This document shows, piece by piece, positions 21,195 to 29,075 of a DNA stretch of 49,959 nucleotides. The stretch covers positions 8,381 to 58,339 of the forward strand of contig LFSH01000076.1 in assembly GCA_001513105.1 (NCBI GenBank), written 5' to 3'. How positions within the stretch are numbered: the stretch's first letter is position 1; each line of letters starts with the position of its first letter. Made by a program: the position numbers and the translations under genes. The notes under the pieces are model-generated. The model worked only from the letters and a program-made list of their open reading frames with translations, was not told the DNA's origin and searched no databases. The DNA is from Clostridiales bacterium DTU070. Lineage in GTDB: Bacteria > Bacillota > Clostridia > DSM-8532.

Positions 21195-21263
21195 AAGTCT
21201 TGAGTTATAATTCTCTTTGGTTTATTATTGATAAAGTAGTTTCCATAAAAGGCAGGTGATAAA

Positions 21264-22205
21264 ATGATCCAGATTTTCAAAACCGTTGAACCGGATAATG
21301 AGCTGATACAAATCGATACCATTGAAAAAGGCTGCTGGATTAACATTACTTCGCCAACGGAAGAGGAACTGATGATGATCCAGAACCAGCTGGATGTCAA
21401 TCCGAAACTCTTAAGGGACCCTCTTGACGAAGAGGAAAAGCCGAGAATTGACGTTGAAGATGACCAGATTATTGTAATTGTTGATATTCCGTATGCTTAC
21501 CAGGATGAGGAATCTTTAAGGCTTGAAACAATGCCGCTGGGGCTTCTTGTTCTGCGGGATGAGTATTTTATCTCGATATGCGCCCATGAAGCTGCGGTTC
21601 TGAAACCTTTCATGAATAAGCAGGTTAAGGACTTTTTCACCTATAAAAAAACCAGGTTCATATTCCAGATTCTGTACAACAATGCGAAGGATTACCTGAA
21701 ATATCTGAGACAAATAGACAAAAGAACCGAATACCTTGAAAGAAGTTTGCATAAATCCATGCGTAATAAGGAGCTGTTTAAACTCTTAGAGCTTGAAAAG
21801 AGCCTTGTATTCTTTACAACGTCGTTAAAATCCAACGATGTGGTGCTTGAGAGGCTTTTACGCGGAAAATATATCAAACTGTATGAAGAGGATCAGGACC
21901 TGCTCGAAGATGCAATTATTGAAAACAAACAGGCTATTGAAATGGCAAACATATACAGCACTATCATGAACGGAATGATGGATGCATTTTCGTCAGTGAT
22001 TTCCAATAACCTGAATATTGTCATGAAGTTCCTGACATCGGTGACAATTGTGCTTTCGATTCCGACGATAGTCTTCAGTTTTTATGGAATGAATATGTAT
22101 CTGCCTCTTGCAAACAGCCCGTTAAGCTGGTTATATATATTTATCGGAACGGTCGTTCTGTCACTTGTTGTTGTAATTATACTGAACCGGAAACAGCTCC
22201 TTTAG
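21264..22205 (+). CDS. corA: CorA-family magnesium/divalent cation transporter
   Basis: CorA proteins form pentameric Mg2+ (also Co2+, Ni2+) channels. The 313-residue product has a large N-terminal cytoplasmic domain and a long helix (LEKSLVFFTTSLKSNDVVLERLL). Two C-terminal membrane helices follow, the first ending in the selectivity motif YGMNMYLPL and the second being LSWLYIFIGTVVLSLVVVIIL. The C-terminal basic tail NRKQLL is normal. GGCAGGTGAT precedes the ATG. It is a single-gene unit, with terminators on both sides and no Mg-riboswitch-sized leader. Confidence 0.95.
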   Translation: MIQIFKTVEPDNELIQIDTIEKGCWINITSPTEEELMMIQNQLDVNPKLLRDPLDEEEKPRIDVEDDQIIVIVDIPYAYQDEESLRLETMPLGLLVLRDEYFISICAHEAAVLKPFMNKQVKDFFTYKKTRFIFQILYNNAKDYLKYLRQIDKRTEYLERSLHKSMRNKELFKLLELEKSLVFFTTSLKSNDVVLERLLRGKYIKLYEEDQDLLEDAIIENKQAIEMANIYSTIMNGMMDAFSSVISNNLNIVMKFLTSVTIVLSIPTIVFSFYGMNMYLPLANSPLSWLYIFIGTVVLSLVVVIILNRKQLL

Positions 22206-22210
22206 TTCAA

Positions 22211-22236
22211 AAAAGCCGCAGAATACTTGCGGCTTT
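22211..22236. terminator. Bidirectional terminator between corA and the minus-strand small gene
   Basis: Stem AAAGCCGCA / TGCGGCTTT with a seven-base loop, flanked by A-run and T residues so it can work from both strands. It overlaps the stop codon of the 54-residue minus-strand gene. Confidence 0.75.
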
Positions 22237-22399
22237 AAGACTCCAACCATTCACTGATGTAGGGGATATGGACGTCTGTAAACATCAGCAGGAACAATAT
22301 AACAACCACAGCAACAAGAATTATTATAAGCAGTGTGGATAAAAACTTCGGAAACCATTTTCTTTTCCGCTTTACGTAGGTTATGCCGGAAATCCGCAT
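22235..22399 (-). CDS. Small single-pass membrane protein, 54 residues (unknown function)
   Basis: Reading the minus strand gives a 54-codon frame starting at 22399 with ATG. It is preceded by a perfect GGAGG (22406-22410 on the plus strand), seven bases away. The product begins MRISGITYVKRKRKWFPKF, a basic cytoplasmic stretch. One strong membrane helix follows (STLLIIILVAVVVILFLLM, about 21-39), then a short outer tail TDVHIPYISEWLES. This is a textbook type of small membrane protein. The frame is below common gene-finding length cut-offs. It converges on corA and shares its terminator. I do not recognise the family; a role in modulating a membrane complex is only a guess. Confidence 0.75.
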   Translation of the reverse strand: MRISGITYVKRKRKWFPKFLSTLLIIILVAVVVILFLLMFTDVHIPYISEWLES

Positions 22400-22632
22400 T
22401 ACAAACCTCCATCAATATCAATAAACTGTAATAACAATTTATATTATATTTTTTATTTCCAAAAAAGTAAAGCCATGAACATTCTTTTTTGTATTTTTAA
22501 TAATGTATTTGCAAAAAGTTTACAAGAAATAACGTCTGTTGCCGTTTCGGGCAGAATTAATGAATATATTTGCCCTGGGGCTGTTTGTTAACTGAATTAC
22601 ATATATTGCCGTGAATTATTTTTTATCCACGG

Positions 22633-22661
22633 TTGATTTTTTAACCGGTTTATATTATTAT
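22633..22661 (+). promoter_or_regulatory. Promoter of tRNA-Arg
   Basis: TTGATT (22633-22638) and TATTAT (22656-22661) with a 17-base spacer, ending 22 bases before the tRNA. Confidence 0.65.
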
Positions 22662-22683
22662 ATATATTGCATCTCGAAACAGT

Positions 22684-22760
22684 GCGCTCATAGCTCAATT
22701 GGATAGAGCGTCTGGCTACGGACCAGAAGGTTGTGGGTTCGATTCCTGCTGGGCGCACCA
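22684..22760 (+). tRNA. tRNA-Arg (anticodon ACG)
   Basis: Acceptor stem GCGCTCA/TGGGCGC, anticodon stem TCTGG/CCAGA with loop CTACGGA (ACG, read as ICG after deamination), T loop TTCGATT, encoded CCA. It decodes CGU/CGC/CGA. Confidence 0.96.
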
Positions 22761-22765
22761 GAATA

Positions 22766-22800
22766 AACACCCGCTAATGTCACAGGTTAGCGGGTGTTTT
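22766..22800 (+). terminator. Terminator after tRNA-Arg
   Basis: Perfect stem AACACCCGCTAA / TTAGCGGGTGTT with a short loop, ending in TTTT. Confidence 0.9.
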
Positions 22801-23026
22801 GCTTTTATTGGCATAACCGGGTGACGCCGGGATGACCGGCGTAAATCAAACCGACAGGGTTCCGGTAATGAAGCTCCGGTAAAAATGACGCAAAACCGTT
22901 ACTTTTTATAAAAATATGAGTATAAGTATATGTAAGTAATAAAATTTCGAGCAGCGGGTACAGGCCGTTTTTATATTATTCTTTCTCCGGGGATTGATAA
23001 TATGAATTTTACATGGATGTGGTGCA

Positions 23027-23587
23027 ATGCATGAAGACCTGGCACATATAAAAAGAATACGGGACGGGGACATAGAAGCCTTTGAAGTGATAGTTGACAA
23101 ATACAGAAACAAACTGTTCAGCTTTCTTGTAAAGATGACCTGTTCAAGACAGGACTCGGAAGAAATTCTTCAGGAGGTTTTTATCCGTGCCTTCAACAAC
23201 ATCAACAAGTATGACGACAGATGGAGCTTTTCAACCTGGATATACCGCATTGCAGTAAACACTTACAAAAGCCATATGAAAAAAACAAGGCGGCATAAAA
23301 CAGTGCCGATTGACGAGATTGCCGCGGATAAAGGCATGGCTGTGGGAGAAAATCCCGAGAAGGTTTTCGAAAGAAATGAAAGGCATCGGGAGATTGTTTC
23401 ACTTATCAACAGTTTGAAGGATAAGCAGAGAATACCGTTAATACTGAAGTATGTTAAGGGTTTTTCCTACCAGGAAATCAGCGAGATCCTGGGAATTTCC
23501 GAAGAGGCGGCAAAAATGAGGGTTCTCAGGGCGAAAAAGAATATATGCGAAAAGTATATCGAGAAGCACGGGGGTGATATCCGGTGA
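23027..23587 (+). CDS. ECF-type RNA polymerase sigma factor
   Basis: A 186-residue sigma-70 family protein with only regions 2 and 4. Region 2 includes DSEEILQEVFIRAFNNI and WSFSTWIYRIAVNTYKSH; region 4 includes GFSYQEISEILGISEEAAKMRVLRAKK, a helix-turn-helix that reads the -35 element. This size and layout mark an extracytoplasmic-function sigma factor (SigW-like). Its last codons overlap the start of the next gene by four bases (GTGA), which encodes a zinc-finger anti-sigma factor, so the two form a classic sigma/anti-sigma module responding to an envelope signal. The regulon is not predictable from this window. Confidence 0.93.
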   Translation: MHEDLAHIKRIRDGDIEAFEVIVDKYRNKLFSFLVKMTCSRQDSEEILQEVFIRAFNNINKYDDRWSFSTWIYRIAVNTYKSHMKKTRRHKTVPIDEIAADKGMAVGENPEKVFERNERHREIVSLINSLKDKQRIPLILKYVKGFSYQEISEILGISEEAAKMRVLRAKKNICEKYIEKHGGDIR

Positions 23588-24975
23588 GATTTCATTTGTC
23601 GGTTGAGGATTTGGATTCCTTCAGCGAAGGCAATGTTACAAACAGGGAGAAGGAAAGAATAAAGCTGCATTTAAGAGAATGCGAGGAATGCCGGGAAAAA
23701 TACAGCCTGTTGCATGATCTGGAAAAATACCTCCAGGAAGAATACTCTACAGATACTGCATTTACAAAAAGGGTGGTGGATTCATTGGGTAAAAAGAAGT
23801 ACGCGAAAAAAAGGACCGGGTATATAAGAAAGAAAAGAAGCATCCTGAAACCTGTGTTTTCAGGGGTTTTAATATGCGCATTCGTCGGGGCGTCTTTCTA
23901 TTTCGGATCAAAGTTTGATTTGCTGAAAATTAACTCTCTTAAAGGACCCGACGGCCCTGAGGTAACGCAGGCGTCACAACCGACGGCGAAACCCACTGCT
24001 GCTGATTCCAGGGCGGACGAGGCTGTGAAGACGGCTGATTCCGCCAGGAGGGTGACATTGTATTTTCCCAACCCAAGTGCCGAATGTGTTGTTCCTGAAC
24101 ACCGTGAGGTTGTTGTAAAGCCCGATGAAAAGATTGAAGAGGTTATATTCAGGGAGCTTCAGGAAGGTCCGGGCGGTAATGCCGAAGGCTCCGTAATCCC
24201 TGAAGGAACAAAACTTCTGTCTGTTGAAGTGAAGGATGGCATCTGCTACCTAAATCTTTCAACGGAGTTTGTTGACAATAACCCGGGCGGCACTGCCTAT
24301 GAGACCGTTCTGATAAATTCAATAGTAAACTCCCTGACAGAGCTGCCTCACATACAAAAGGTACAGTTCCTGGTAGAAGGCGAAAAAAGGGCGGTTTATA
24401 CCCACCTAGTTTTTGATGAGCCTTTCGAGAGAAATGAAAGTTTTATCAGAACACCCGAAAATACACCCGAAGCAGTTGAAGAAAGGATTCGGGAACTGGG
24501 TGAAAAAGTGCTTGCAGCCTTTAAAGACAAGGACATGCAGACCCTTTCCCGGTACGTGCATCCTGAAAAGGGAGTCCGTTTTTCCCCGTACACATATGTT
24601 GAAGTTGATAAGGACATTGTTATTACCAGTGAGGAAATAAAAACATTACCGGACAACGGCAAGGTTTATGCCTGGGGTTATTACGACGGCATCGGTGATC
24701 CGATAGAACTTACATTTGAAGAGTACCTGGCCGAATTCATATATGATTATGACTTTCTGAATGCCGATGAAGTAATATACGACAGGCAATACGATCGGGG
24801 AAATACCATTAACAATGTTTTTGAGGTTTACGAAGGAAGCCATATACTTGAATACTATTACAAGGGAACCCCTGAGTATGACGGAATGGACTGGAGAAGC
24901 ATCAAACTCGTGTTTGAAGAAAAGGACGGAACCTGGTACCTCGTCGGCGTGGTTCACGACCAGTGGACAATATAG
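23584..24975 (+). CDS. Transmembrane anti-sigma factor with GerMN domain
   Basis: A 463-residue protein. The N-terminal cytoplasmic part has a zinc anti-sigma motif HX3CX2C (H29, C33, C36 in HLRECEEC). One membrane helix follows (about 87-107, ILKPVFSGVLICAFVGASFYF), then a Thr/Ala/Pro linker. The outer region has a GerMN domain (about 155-285, ending VQFLVEGEKRAVYTHLVFD) and a C-terminal, probably NTF2-like, domain (about 295-463). GerMN domains occur in spore germination protein GerM and lipoprotein LpqB and are thought to bind ligands or peptidoglycan. The GTG start overlaps the sigma gene. By analogy, an outside signal would release the sigma factor; the ligand is unknown. Confidence 0.88.
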   Translation: MRFHLSVEDLDSFSEGNVTNREKERIKLHLRECEECREKYSLLHDLEKYLQEEYSTDTAFTKRVVDSLGKKKYAKKRTGYIRKKRSILKPVFSGVLICAFVGASFYFGSKFDLLKINSLKGPDGPEVTQASQPTAKPTAADSRADEAVKTADSARRVTLYFPNPSAECVVPEHREVVVKPDEKIEEVIFRELQEGPGGNAEGSVIPEGTKLLSVEVKDGICYLNLSTEFVDNNPGGTAYETVLINSIVNSLTELPHIQKVQFLVEGEKRAVYTHLVFDEPFERNESFIRTPENTPEAVEERIRELGEKVLAAFKDKDMQTLSRYVHPEKGVRFSPYTYVEVDKDIVITSEEIKTLPDNGKVYAWGYYDGIGDPIELTFEEYLAEFIYDYDFLNADEVIYDRQYDRGNTINNVFEVYEGSHILEYYYKGTPEYDGMDWRSIKLVFEEKDGTWYLVGVVHDQWTI

Positions 24976-25119
24976 AGCATGGAACATATACATTCTTGAT
25001 TAACGTTGCTTGTATTGGTAAAATAATCTAAACAATCTACGCGAAGTAGGTTCAGGAACGCAGACGCGTTCAGGCTTTCGCACTATGTGCAGCAATATGT
25101 ATTGAATGTATGCTATTGA

Positions 25120-25160
25120 AGGCATACGGTTTTTCTGAAGAAGAACCGTATGCCTTTTTT
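25120..25160 (+). terminator. Strong intrinsic terminator of the sigma/anti-sigma operon
   Basis: A 12-bp perfect stem (AGGCATACGGTT / AACCGTATGCCT) with a 12-base loop and a run of six T residues. Confidence 0.93.
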
Positions 25161-25240
25161 GTCGCTCATAGCGGGGATTGAAGGCACATTCGGCATGATT
25201 GCTGAAAAAGATTACTTATTATTACAAGGAGGGGTTTTTT

Positions 25241-25645
25241 ATGGCATGTTTTCTTGTACCTGTTGCAGAGGCTGTCGTAACGACCGTTATCACCAAAGCT
25301 GTAAAATCCAGGGAAACCGAACCCGAAGCCTTGAAGGCTGACACCGGTAGTTTCGGGATGGGGAGCAAAATACCATTCTCCAGAAAGCTGAAATGGCTCA
25401 ATAATATGCTTTGGGGCGGCTCCGCCCTGCTTGCCTTTGAGCATGTATGGCACGGCGAGATAGTGCCGTGGTTCCCGTTCCTGACTGCGGCATCAGACCC
25501 CGCCGAGGCGTCGGTGATGATCTCAGAGATGGCAACCGTAGGTGTATCCATGGCCGCGCTCGTCACCGCCGTTTGGGGCGTGATGCTGCTGGTGACAAAT
25601 GCGATGGAGAAAAAGGCTCTCAGGGCGCAGCCCGATTCAAACTAA
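25241..25645 (+). CDS. Unknown membrane protein (larC-linked, first of a pair)
   Basis: A 134-residue protein starting MACFLVPVAEAVVTTVI after AAGGAGG. Hydrophobic segments lie at about 1-20, 46-60 (LNNMLWGGSALLAFEHVWHG) and 95-118 (MATVGVSMAALVTAVWGVMLLV), giving two to three membrane helices. The middle loop has conserved-looking W, H and E residues (FEHVWHGEIVPWFPFL) that might bind a metal or cofactor. It is followed after 12 bases by a second small membrane protein and then, about 280 bases on, by larC. I recall similar proteins in other Clostridia but know no function. Codons are richer in G+C than in the neighbouring genes. Confidence 0.75.
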   Translation: MACFLVPVAEAVVTTVITKAVKSRETEPEALKADTGSFGMGSKIPFSRKLKWLNNMLWGGSALLAFEHVWHGEIVPWFPFLTAASDPAEASVMISEMATVGVSMAALVTAVWGVMLLVTNAMEKKALRAQPDSN

Positions 25646-25657
25646 GGAGGGCTGTAC

Positions 25658-25972
25658 ATGACTTTACTTACCACTGTTTTCGCGGCGATCATTTGTACAA
25701 TAATATGGTATAAAAATGATCCTAAGAACGAAATGAAGGTAGGCATCCTCTGCTGGATGTATTGGGGTGCTTCGCTGATGTGGCTGGTGGACGCGATCTT
25801 CGAATACGTAGAGCTGCACGCGGAATATTTTACACCCGCGCCGGTTGATATGCTCAACGATTTCTGCCTTGGCCTTTCCGCCGTTGCGCTGGGCCTGGTT
25901 ATCTGGCTTGTTATTTTGCTGATTAAAGACCCTAACGGCGTTGTCAAGGCAGCGTTGTTCAAGAAAAAGTAA
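25658..25972 (+). CDS. Unknown small membrane protein (second of a pair)
   Basis: A 104-residue protein with three predicted membrane helices: TLLTTVFAAIICTIIW, KVGILCWMYWGASLMWLVDAIFEYV and LSAVALGLVIWLVILLI. The short inner loop is acidic (YVELHAEYF). GGAGG at 25646-25650 precedes the ATG, and the gene starts 12 bases after the preceding membrane gene, so the two are surely co-transcribed and probably form a complex. I do not recognise a family. A link to the larC gene downstream is suggested only by position. Confidence 0.72.
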   Translation: MTLLTTVFAAIICTIIWYKNDPKNEMKVGILCWMYWGASLMWLVDAIFEYVELHAEYFTPAPVDMLNDFCLGLSAVALGLVIWLVILLIKDPNGVVKAALFKKK

Positions 25973-26013
25973 AACTGGGCAAATGCTCCGGCGATGCGGG
26001 CGGCCGTCCGGGA

Positions 26014-26256
26014 ATGAGGGCACTTAAAGAGTTAAGTGTTCTCTTTCCGCTTCGGGAATGCGGCTTTGCTAAAGAGGAAATTCGCTGCCGCCCAAAGGAG
26101 GCAGCTCTTTTCGCATGGGGCAAGCCCGCCCGTGCCCGCCTTAACAAGAATCCCGGCGGGAAGACAATTACAAAGGAAAAACTAGTATCTGCAACGGTTT
26201 TAAGAGCCGGGTATATGGCAGGCATGATCAGTCACATGGAGGTGAAAGCGGAATGA
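26014..26256 (+). CDS. Doubtful 80-codon frame in a GC-rich spacer
   Basis: An 80-codon frame whose stop overlaps the larC ATG (ATGA), an arrangement usually seen for coupled genes. Against it: there is no good ribosome site, the product (RECGFAKEEIRCRPKEAALF) is Cys/Arg/Lys-rich without a recognisable fold, and an equally long frame runs on the other strand. The GC-rich DNA contains short palindromes (CCCGGCGGG), which looks more like an intergenic element or remnant than a gene. Confidence 0.25.
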   Translation: MRALKELSVLFPLRECGFAKEEIRCRPKEAALFAWGKPARARLNKNPGGKTITKEKLVSATVLRAGYMAGMISHMEVKAE

Positions 26257-27494
26257 AAATACTTTATATAGATTGCAGTATGGGCGCAGCCGGGGATATG
26301 CTGACAGCAGCTTTGTTGGAGCTTCTGCCCGATCAGGAGGCTTTCCTTGCTGAGCTGAACAGCCTGGGTATTCCGGGCGTTAAAGTAAAAAAGGAATTGA
26401 CCAGAAAATGCGGCATTACCGGCACCCTTGTTACCGTTACCGTTGACGGTGAGGAGGAAAAAGCCAAAGACTTGCACGGGCATGAACCCCATTTTGATCA
26501 TGACCATGAACACGCCCATAACCATGAACTGACACAGAATGCCGGGCATACACATCATCACAGGGGGATGTACGAGATTGAGCATATTATTAAGAACCTG
26601 AAGATTTCGCCCAGGGTCAGAGAGGATGTCCTGGCGGTCTATTCCCTGATTGCTGAAGCCGAAAGCCATGTGCACGGCGTGCCGGTGACTGATGTCCATT
26701 TCCACGAGGTTGGAACAATGGACGCTATTGCGGATATCACGGCAGTGTGCCTTTTGATGGAGAAACTTGCTCCCGGGCAGGTCATAGTCTCCCCGGTACA
26801 TGTGGGCAGCGGTCATGTGCGCTGTGCGCACGGTATTCTGCCTGTCCCCGCGCCCGCAACCGCACATATCCTGCGTGATGTGCCGATTTACGGCGGAGGG
26901 ATCAGGGGAGAGCTCTGCACGCCTACCGGTGCTGCGTTGCTTAAGCACTTCGCTACCTCCTTCGGCAATATGCCGGTAATGAAAACCGAGAGGATTGGTT
27001 ATGGCATGGGTAAGAAGGATTTCGGAGCTGCAAACTGCGTGCGGGCTTTTCTTGGCGAAACTTCAAACCAGAGTGACCAAATACTTGAGCTCAGCTGCAA
27101 CGTGGACGATATGACTGCAGAAGAAATCGGCTTTGCGATGGACAGGATCTTTGATGCGGGTGCAATTGAAGTCTTCACTATTCCGGCCGGAATGAAAAAA
27201 AACCGCCCGGGAACGCTTATCAGTATACTGTGCCGTGAACAGGACAGGGATACGGTTGTGAAAGCTGCCTTCAGGTACACCACAACCATCGGCATACGGG
27301 AAGTCCGTTGCAATCGATATGTGCTGGAGCGCAGAATAACGTCCCTGCAAACTCCATACGGTGAAGTGCGGCGCAAGGAATCCGTCGGATACGGTGTGAG
27401 CCGCTCCAAGTACGAGTATGACGATCTGGCAAGAATTGCGAAGGAAAAGGGAATCAGCATTGCCGAAGTGATTCGGCTGATCGGGGATAAGTGA
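26253..27494 (+). CDS. larC: Nickel-pincer cofactor biosynthesis protein LarC
   Basis: LarC is a CTP-dependent nickel insertase that completes the nickel-pincer nucleotide cofactor of lactate racemase and related enzymes. The 413-residue product has the family N-terminus MKILYIDCSMGAAGDMLTAA. A His-rich nickel-binding stretch lies at about 75-100 (DHDHEHAHNHEL), followed by HEVGTMDAIADITA and the C-terminal part with NVDDMTAEEIGFAMDRIFD. In Lactobacillus plantarum larC needs a programmed frameshift; here it is one continuous frame. GGAGGTGAAAG precedes the ATG. larB, larE and larA are not in the window, so either they lie elsewhere or LarC serves another LarA-like enzyme. Confidence 0.92.
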   Translation: MKILYIDCSMGAAGDMLTAALLELLPDQEAFLAELNSLGIPGVKVKKELTRKCGITGTLVTVTVDGEEEKAKDLHGHEPHFDHDHEHAHNHELTQNAGHTHHHRGMYEIEHIIKNLKISPRVREDVLAVYSLIAEAESHVHGVPVTDVHFHEVGTMDAIADITAVCLLMEKLAPGQVIVSPVHVGSGHVRCAHGILPVPAPATAHILRDVPIYGGGIRGELCTPTGAALLKHFATSFGNMPVMKTERIGYGMGKKDFGAANCVRAFLGETSNQSDQILELSCNVDDMTAEEIGFAMDRIFDAGAIEVFTIPAGMKKNRPGTLISILCREQDRDTVVKAAFRYTTTIGIREVRCNRYVLERRITSLQTPYGEVRRKESVGYGVSRSKYEYDDLARIAKEKGISIAEVIRLIGDK

Positions 27495-27608
27495 CAATGG
27501 CCTTTACTGTTTTAGCCTCTGCCTGAAAGTGCCGGACAAAATTTACCTGTTTTATAAATCCCTATGGCAAACTCCCTTTATAAAGAGGCTTTTTTATATG
27601 GAGACACA

Positions 27609-28088
27609 TTAATCATTATTGTCGTGATAAACCTGGTCAAGAACTATAACCAGGGCAAGGATGAACGCTGCATCCTCTTTATCGTCTATCGAAACACCGT
27701 ACGTATCGGAGAACGAGAACCATTTTTTAGATATGACCGCAACGGGCGCACCATTTTTAAAGATGGTGAAATCATAGGCCCAAAAGTTACCGCTGATATT
27801 ATAATTGCCGAATACGCTCGAGATATCAAAACTTGGCCTGAACAGCGTAAAATTCTTTTTCACCCGGGCTACCGGGTTACCGTTCTGATAGATGGTGTAT
27901 TCGGGTAAAAAGCGGAAAAGGCGCTGTTCAATGTAATACAGTTCCCTGCCTTGCAGGTCGTTTAAGTACAGCTTGTTGCCAAGGGAGAAAATCTTTCCGT
28001 AAACCGTGAAACAGTCTTCGCCTAACTCGTTCTTAATTGTAAAACTGTCTCTCAGTGAAAATATCCTCTGCCTTATCAAGTACTTCAT
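27609..28088 (-). CDS. LURP-one-related / tubby-like C-terminal domain protein
   Basis: A 159-residue minus-strand protein whose sequence MKYLIRQRIFSLRDSFTIKN begins a typical LURP-one-related domain. It continues through DCFTVYGKIFSLGNKLYLND and ARVKKNFTLFRPSFDI, alternating beta strands of the tubby-like barrel. A hydrophobic C-terminal stretch (AAFILALVIVLDQVYHD) may be the central helix of the fold. The ATG at 28088 has AGAGGTT upstream; a longer frame starting at 28166 lacks support. The family is widespread with no known bacterial function; some members may act as phospholipid scramblases or membrane sensors. It converges on larC and diverges from the yteA-like gene. Confidence 0.82.
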   Translation of the reverse strand: MKYLIRQRIFSLRDSFTIKNELGEDCFTVYGKIFSLGNKLYLNDLQGRELYYIEQRLFRFLPEYTIYQNGNPVARVKKNFTLFRPSFDISSVFGNYNISGNFWAYDFTIFKNGAPVAVISKKWFSFSDTYGVSIDDKEDAAFILALVIVLDQVYHDNND

Positions 28089-28235
28089 AAACTTAACCTC
28101 TTTGCCTTTTTTTAAATTATACCATTTGGAAAAAGCATGAACAATTAAAAACCGATTAAAAAACAATTAATTTAATTTAGGACAACAATTCAGGAAACAA
28201 TAAAGACCATAATGCATATGTTGGGAGGGCTGTAA

Positions 28236-28886
28236 ATGGATAATGACAAGTATCGGCACTACAAGTATCTTCTGAACCAGCTGAAGGATGATCACCTCGA
28301 AGTTCTTGACGATATGAATGAGGGTATGCCCGCAGGATACCGGGTGACCGAGGACAGTGAACTGTCCCGGTATGATAACCATCCTGCGGATGCGGCAACC
28401 GAGATGTTTGACGCCGAAAACTTTCATGCGCTGCAAAAGGGACAGGAGTATGCAATAAAGGAAATAGATGAAGCATTGGACAGGATAAAGAGAAATTCTT
28501 ACGGGATATGCGAATCATGCGGGAAGGAGATTGCTCCTGAAAGGCTTGAAATTATACCTTATGCACGGAACTGTATAGACTGTGAAACCGCGCTGGAGCA
28601 TGAAATGAAGCTCGACAGGATAAGCAAGTCCCGTCATCGCCCCGTGGAAGAAGATGTACTTGAAAAGGAAATGCGAGGAGATTTTCTTCACGATATTAGC
28701 GGTGACGAACCCTATGACGGGGAACAGGCCCTTGAGGAAGTTCTGTCCTTCGGTTCTTCCGATTCCCCCCAGGACGGCGCACCGCTTGGAAACAGGCAGG
28801 ACGCGGCCGACAATGACAGGTCGGTTCATGAAACAGAGGACGTGGAACAGGTAAGCAATGACATGTACAGACAGCAATTAACATGA
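28236..28886 (+). CDS. yteA: TraR/DksA zinc-finger protein, YteA family
   Basis: A 216-residue protein with an N-terminal coiled-coil region (YLLNQLKDDHLEVLDDMNEG) and the HPAD motif (SRYDNHPADAATEMFD). A DksA-type four-cysteine zinc finger follows (CESC ... CIDC, about residues 89-113). That order matches the YteA family associated with sporulating Firmicutes. DksA-like proteins bind the RNA polymerase secondary channel; whether YteA does is not known. TGGGAGGGC precedes the ATG. The acidic C-terminal tail (about 130-216) is long and low in complexity, as is common in this family. A terminator follows. Confidence 0.88.
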   Translation: MDNDKYRHYKYLLNQLKDDHLEVLDDMNEGMPAGYRVTEDSELSRYDNHPADAATEMFDAENFHALQKGQEYAIKEIDEALDRIKRNSYGICESCGKEIAPERLEIIPYARNCIDCETALEHEMKLDRISKSRHRPVEEDVLEKEMRGDFLHDISGDEPYDGEQALEEVLSFGSSDSPQDGAPLGNRQDAADNDRSVHETEDVEQVSNDMYRQQLT

Positions 28887-28891
28887 ACATT

Positions 28892-28921
28892 CTCCCACCA
28901 AAAGAGTGGGAGTTTCTTTTT
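28892..28921 (+). terminator. Intrinsic terminator after yteA-like gene
   Basis: Perfect CTCCCAC / GTGGGAG stem, seven-base loop, then TTTCTTTTT. Confidence 0.9.
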
Positions 28922-29075
28922 ACGGGGTTTTGGCATGGTGCTCCGTAAAAACAGCTTTATTTGGAAGGCTTTTTCAATAATTTTTGAATGATATTAGGGG
29001 CAGGGCCATATATTTTATAAGGATAAACAGAACATGCATTATGCTGCATTTTTGCAATGCGGTATCCGGGGGTAT

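Noticed and set aside
21195-21263. Mg-responsive (M-box) riboswitch before corA
   Set aside because: Only about 70 bases lie between the upstream terminator and corA, and no M-box-like structure is seen.
27564-27908. A 114-codon plus-strand frame opposite the LURP-one-like gene
   Set aside because: The minus-strand frame gives a recognisable LURP-one-type sequence with a ribosome site; the plus-strand product has no family likeness.
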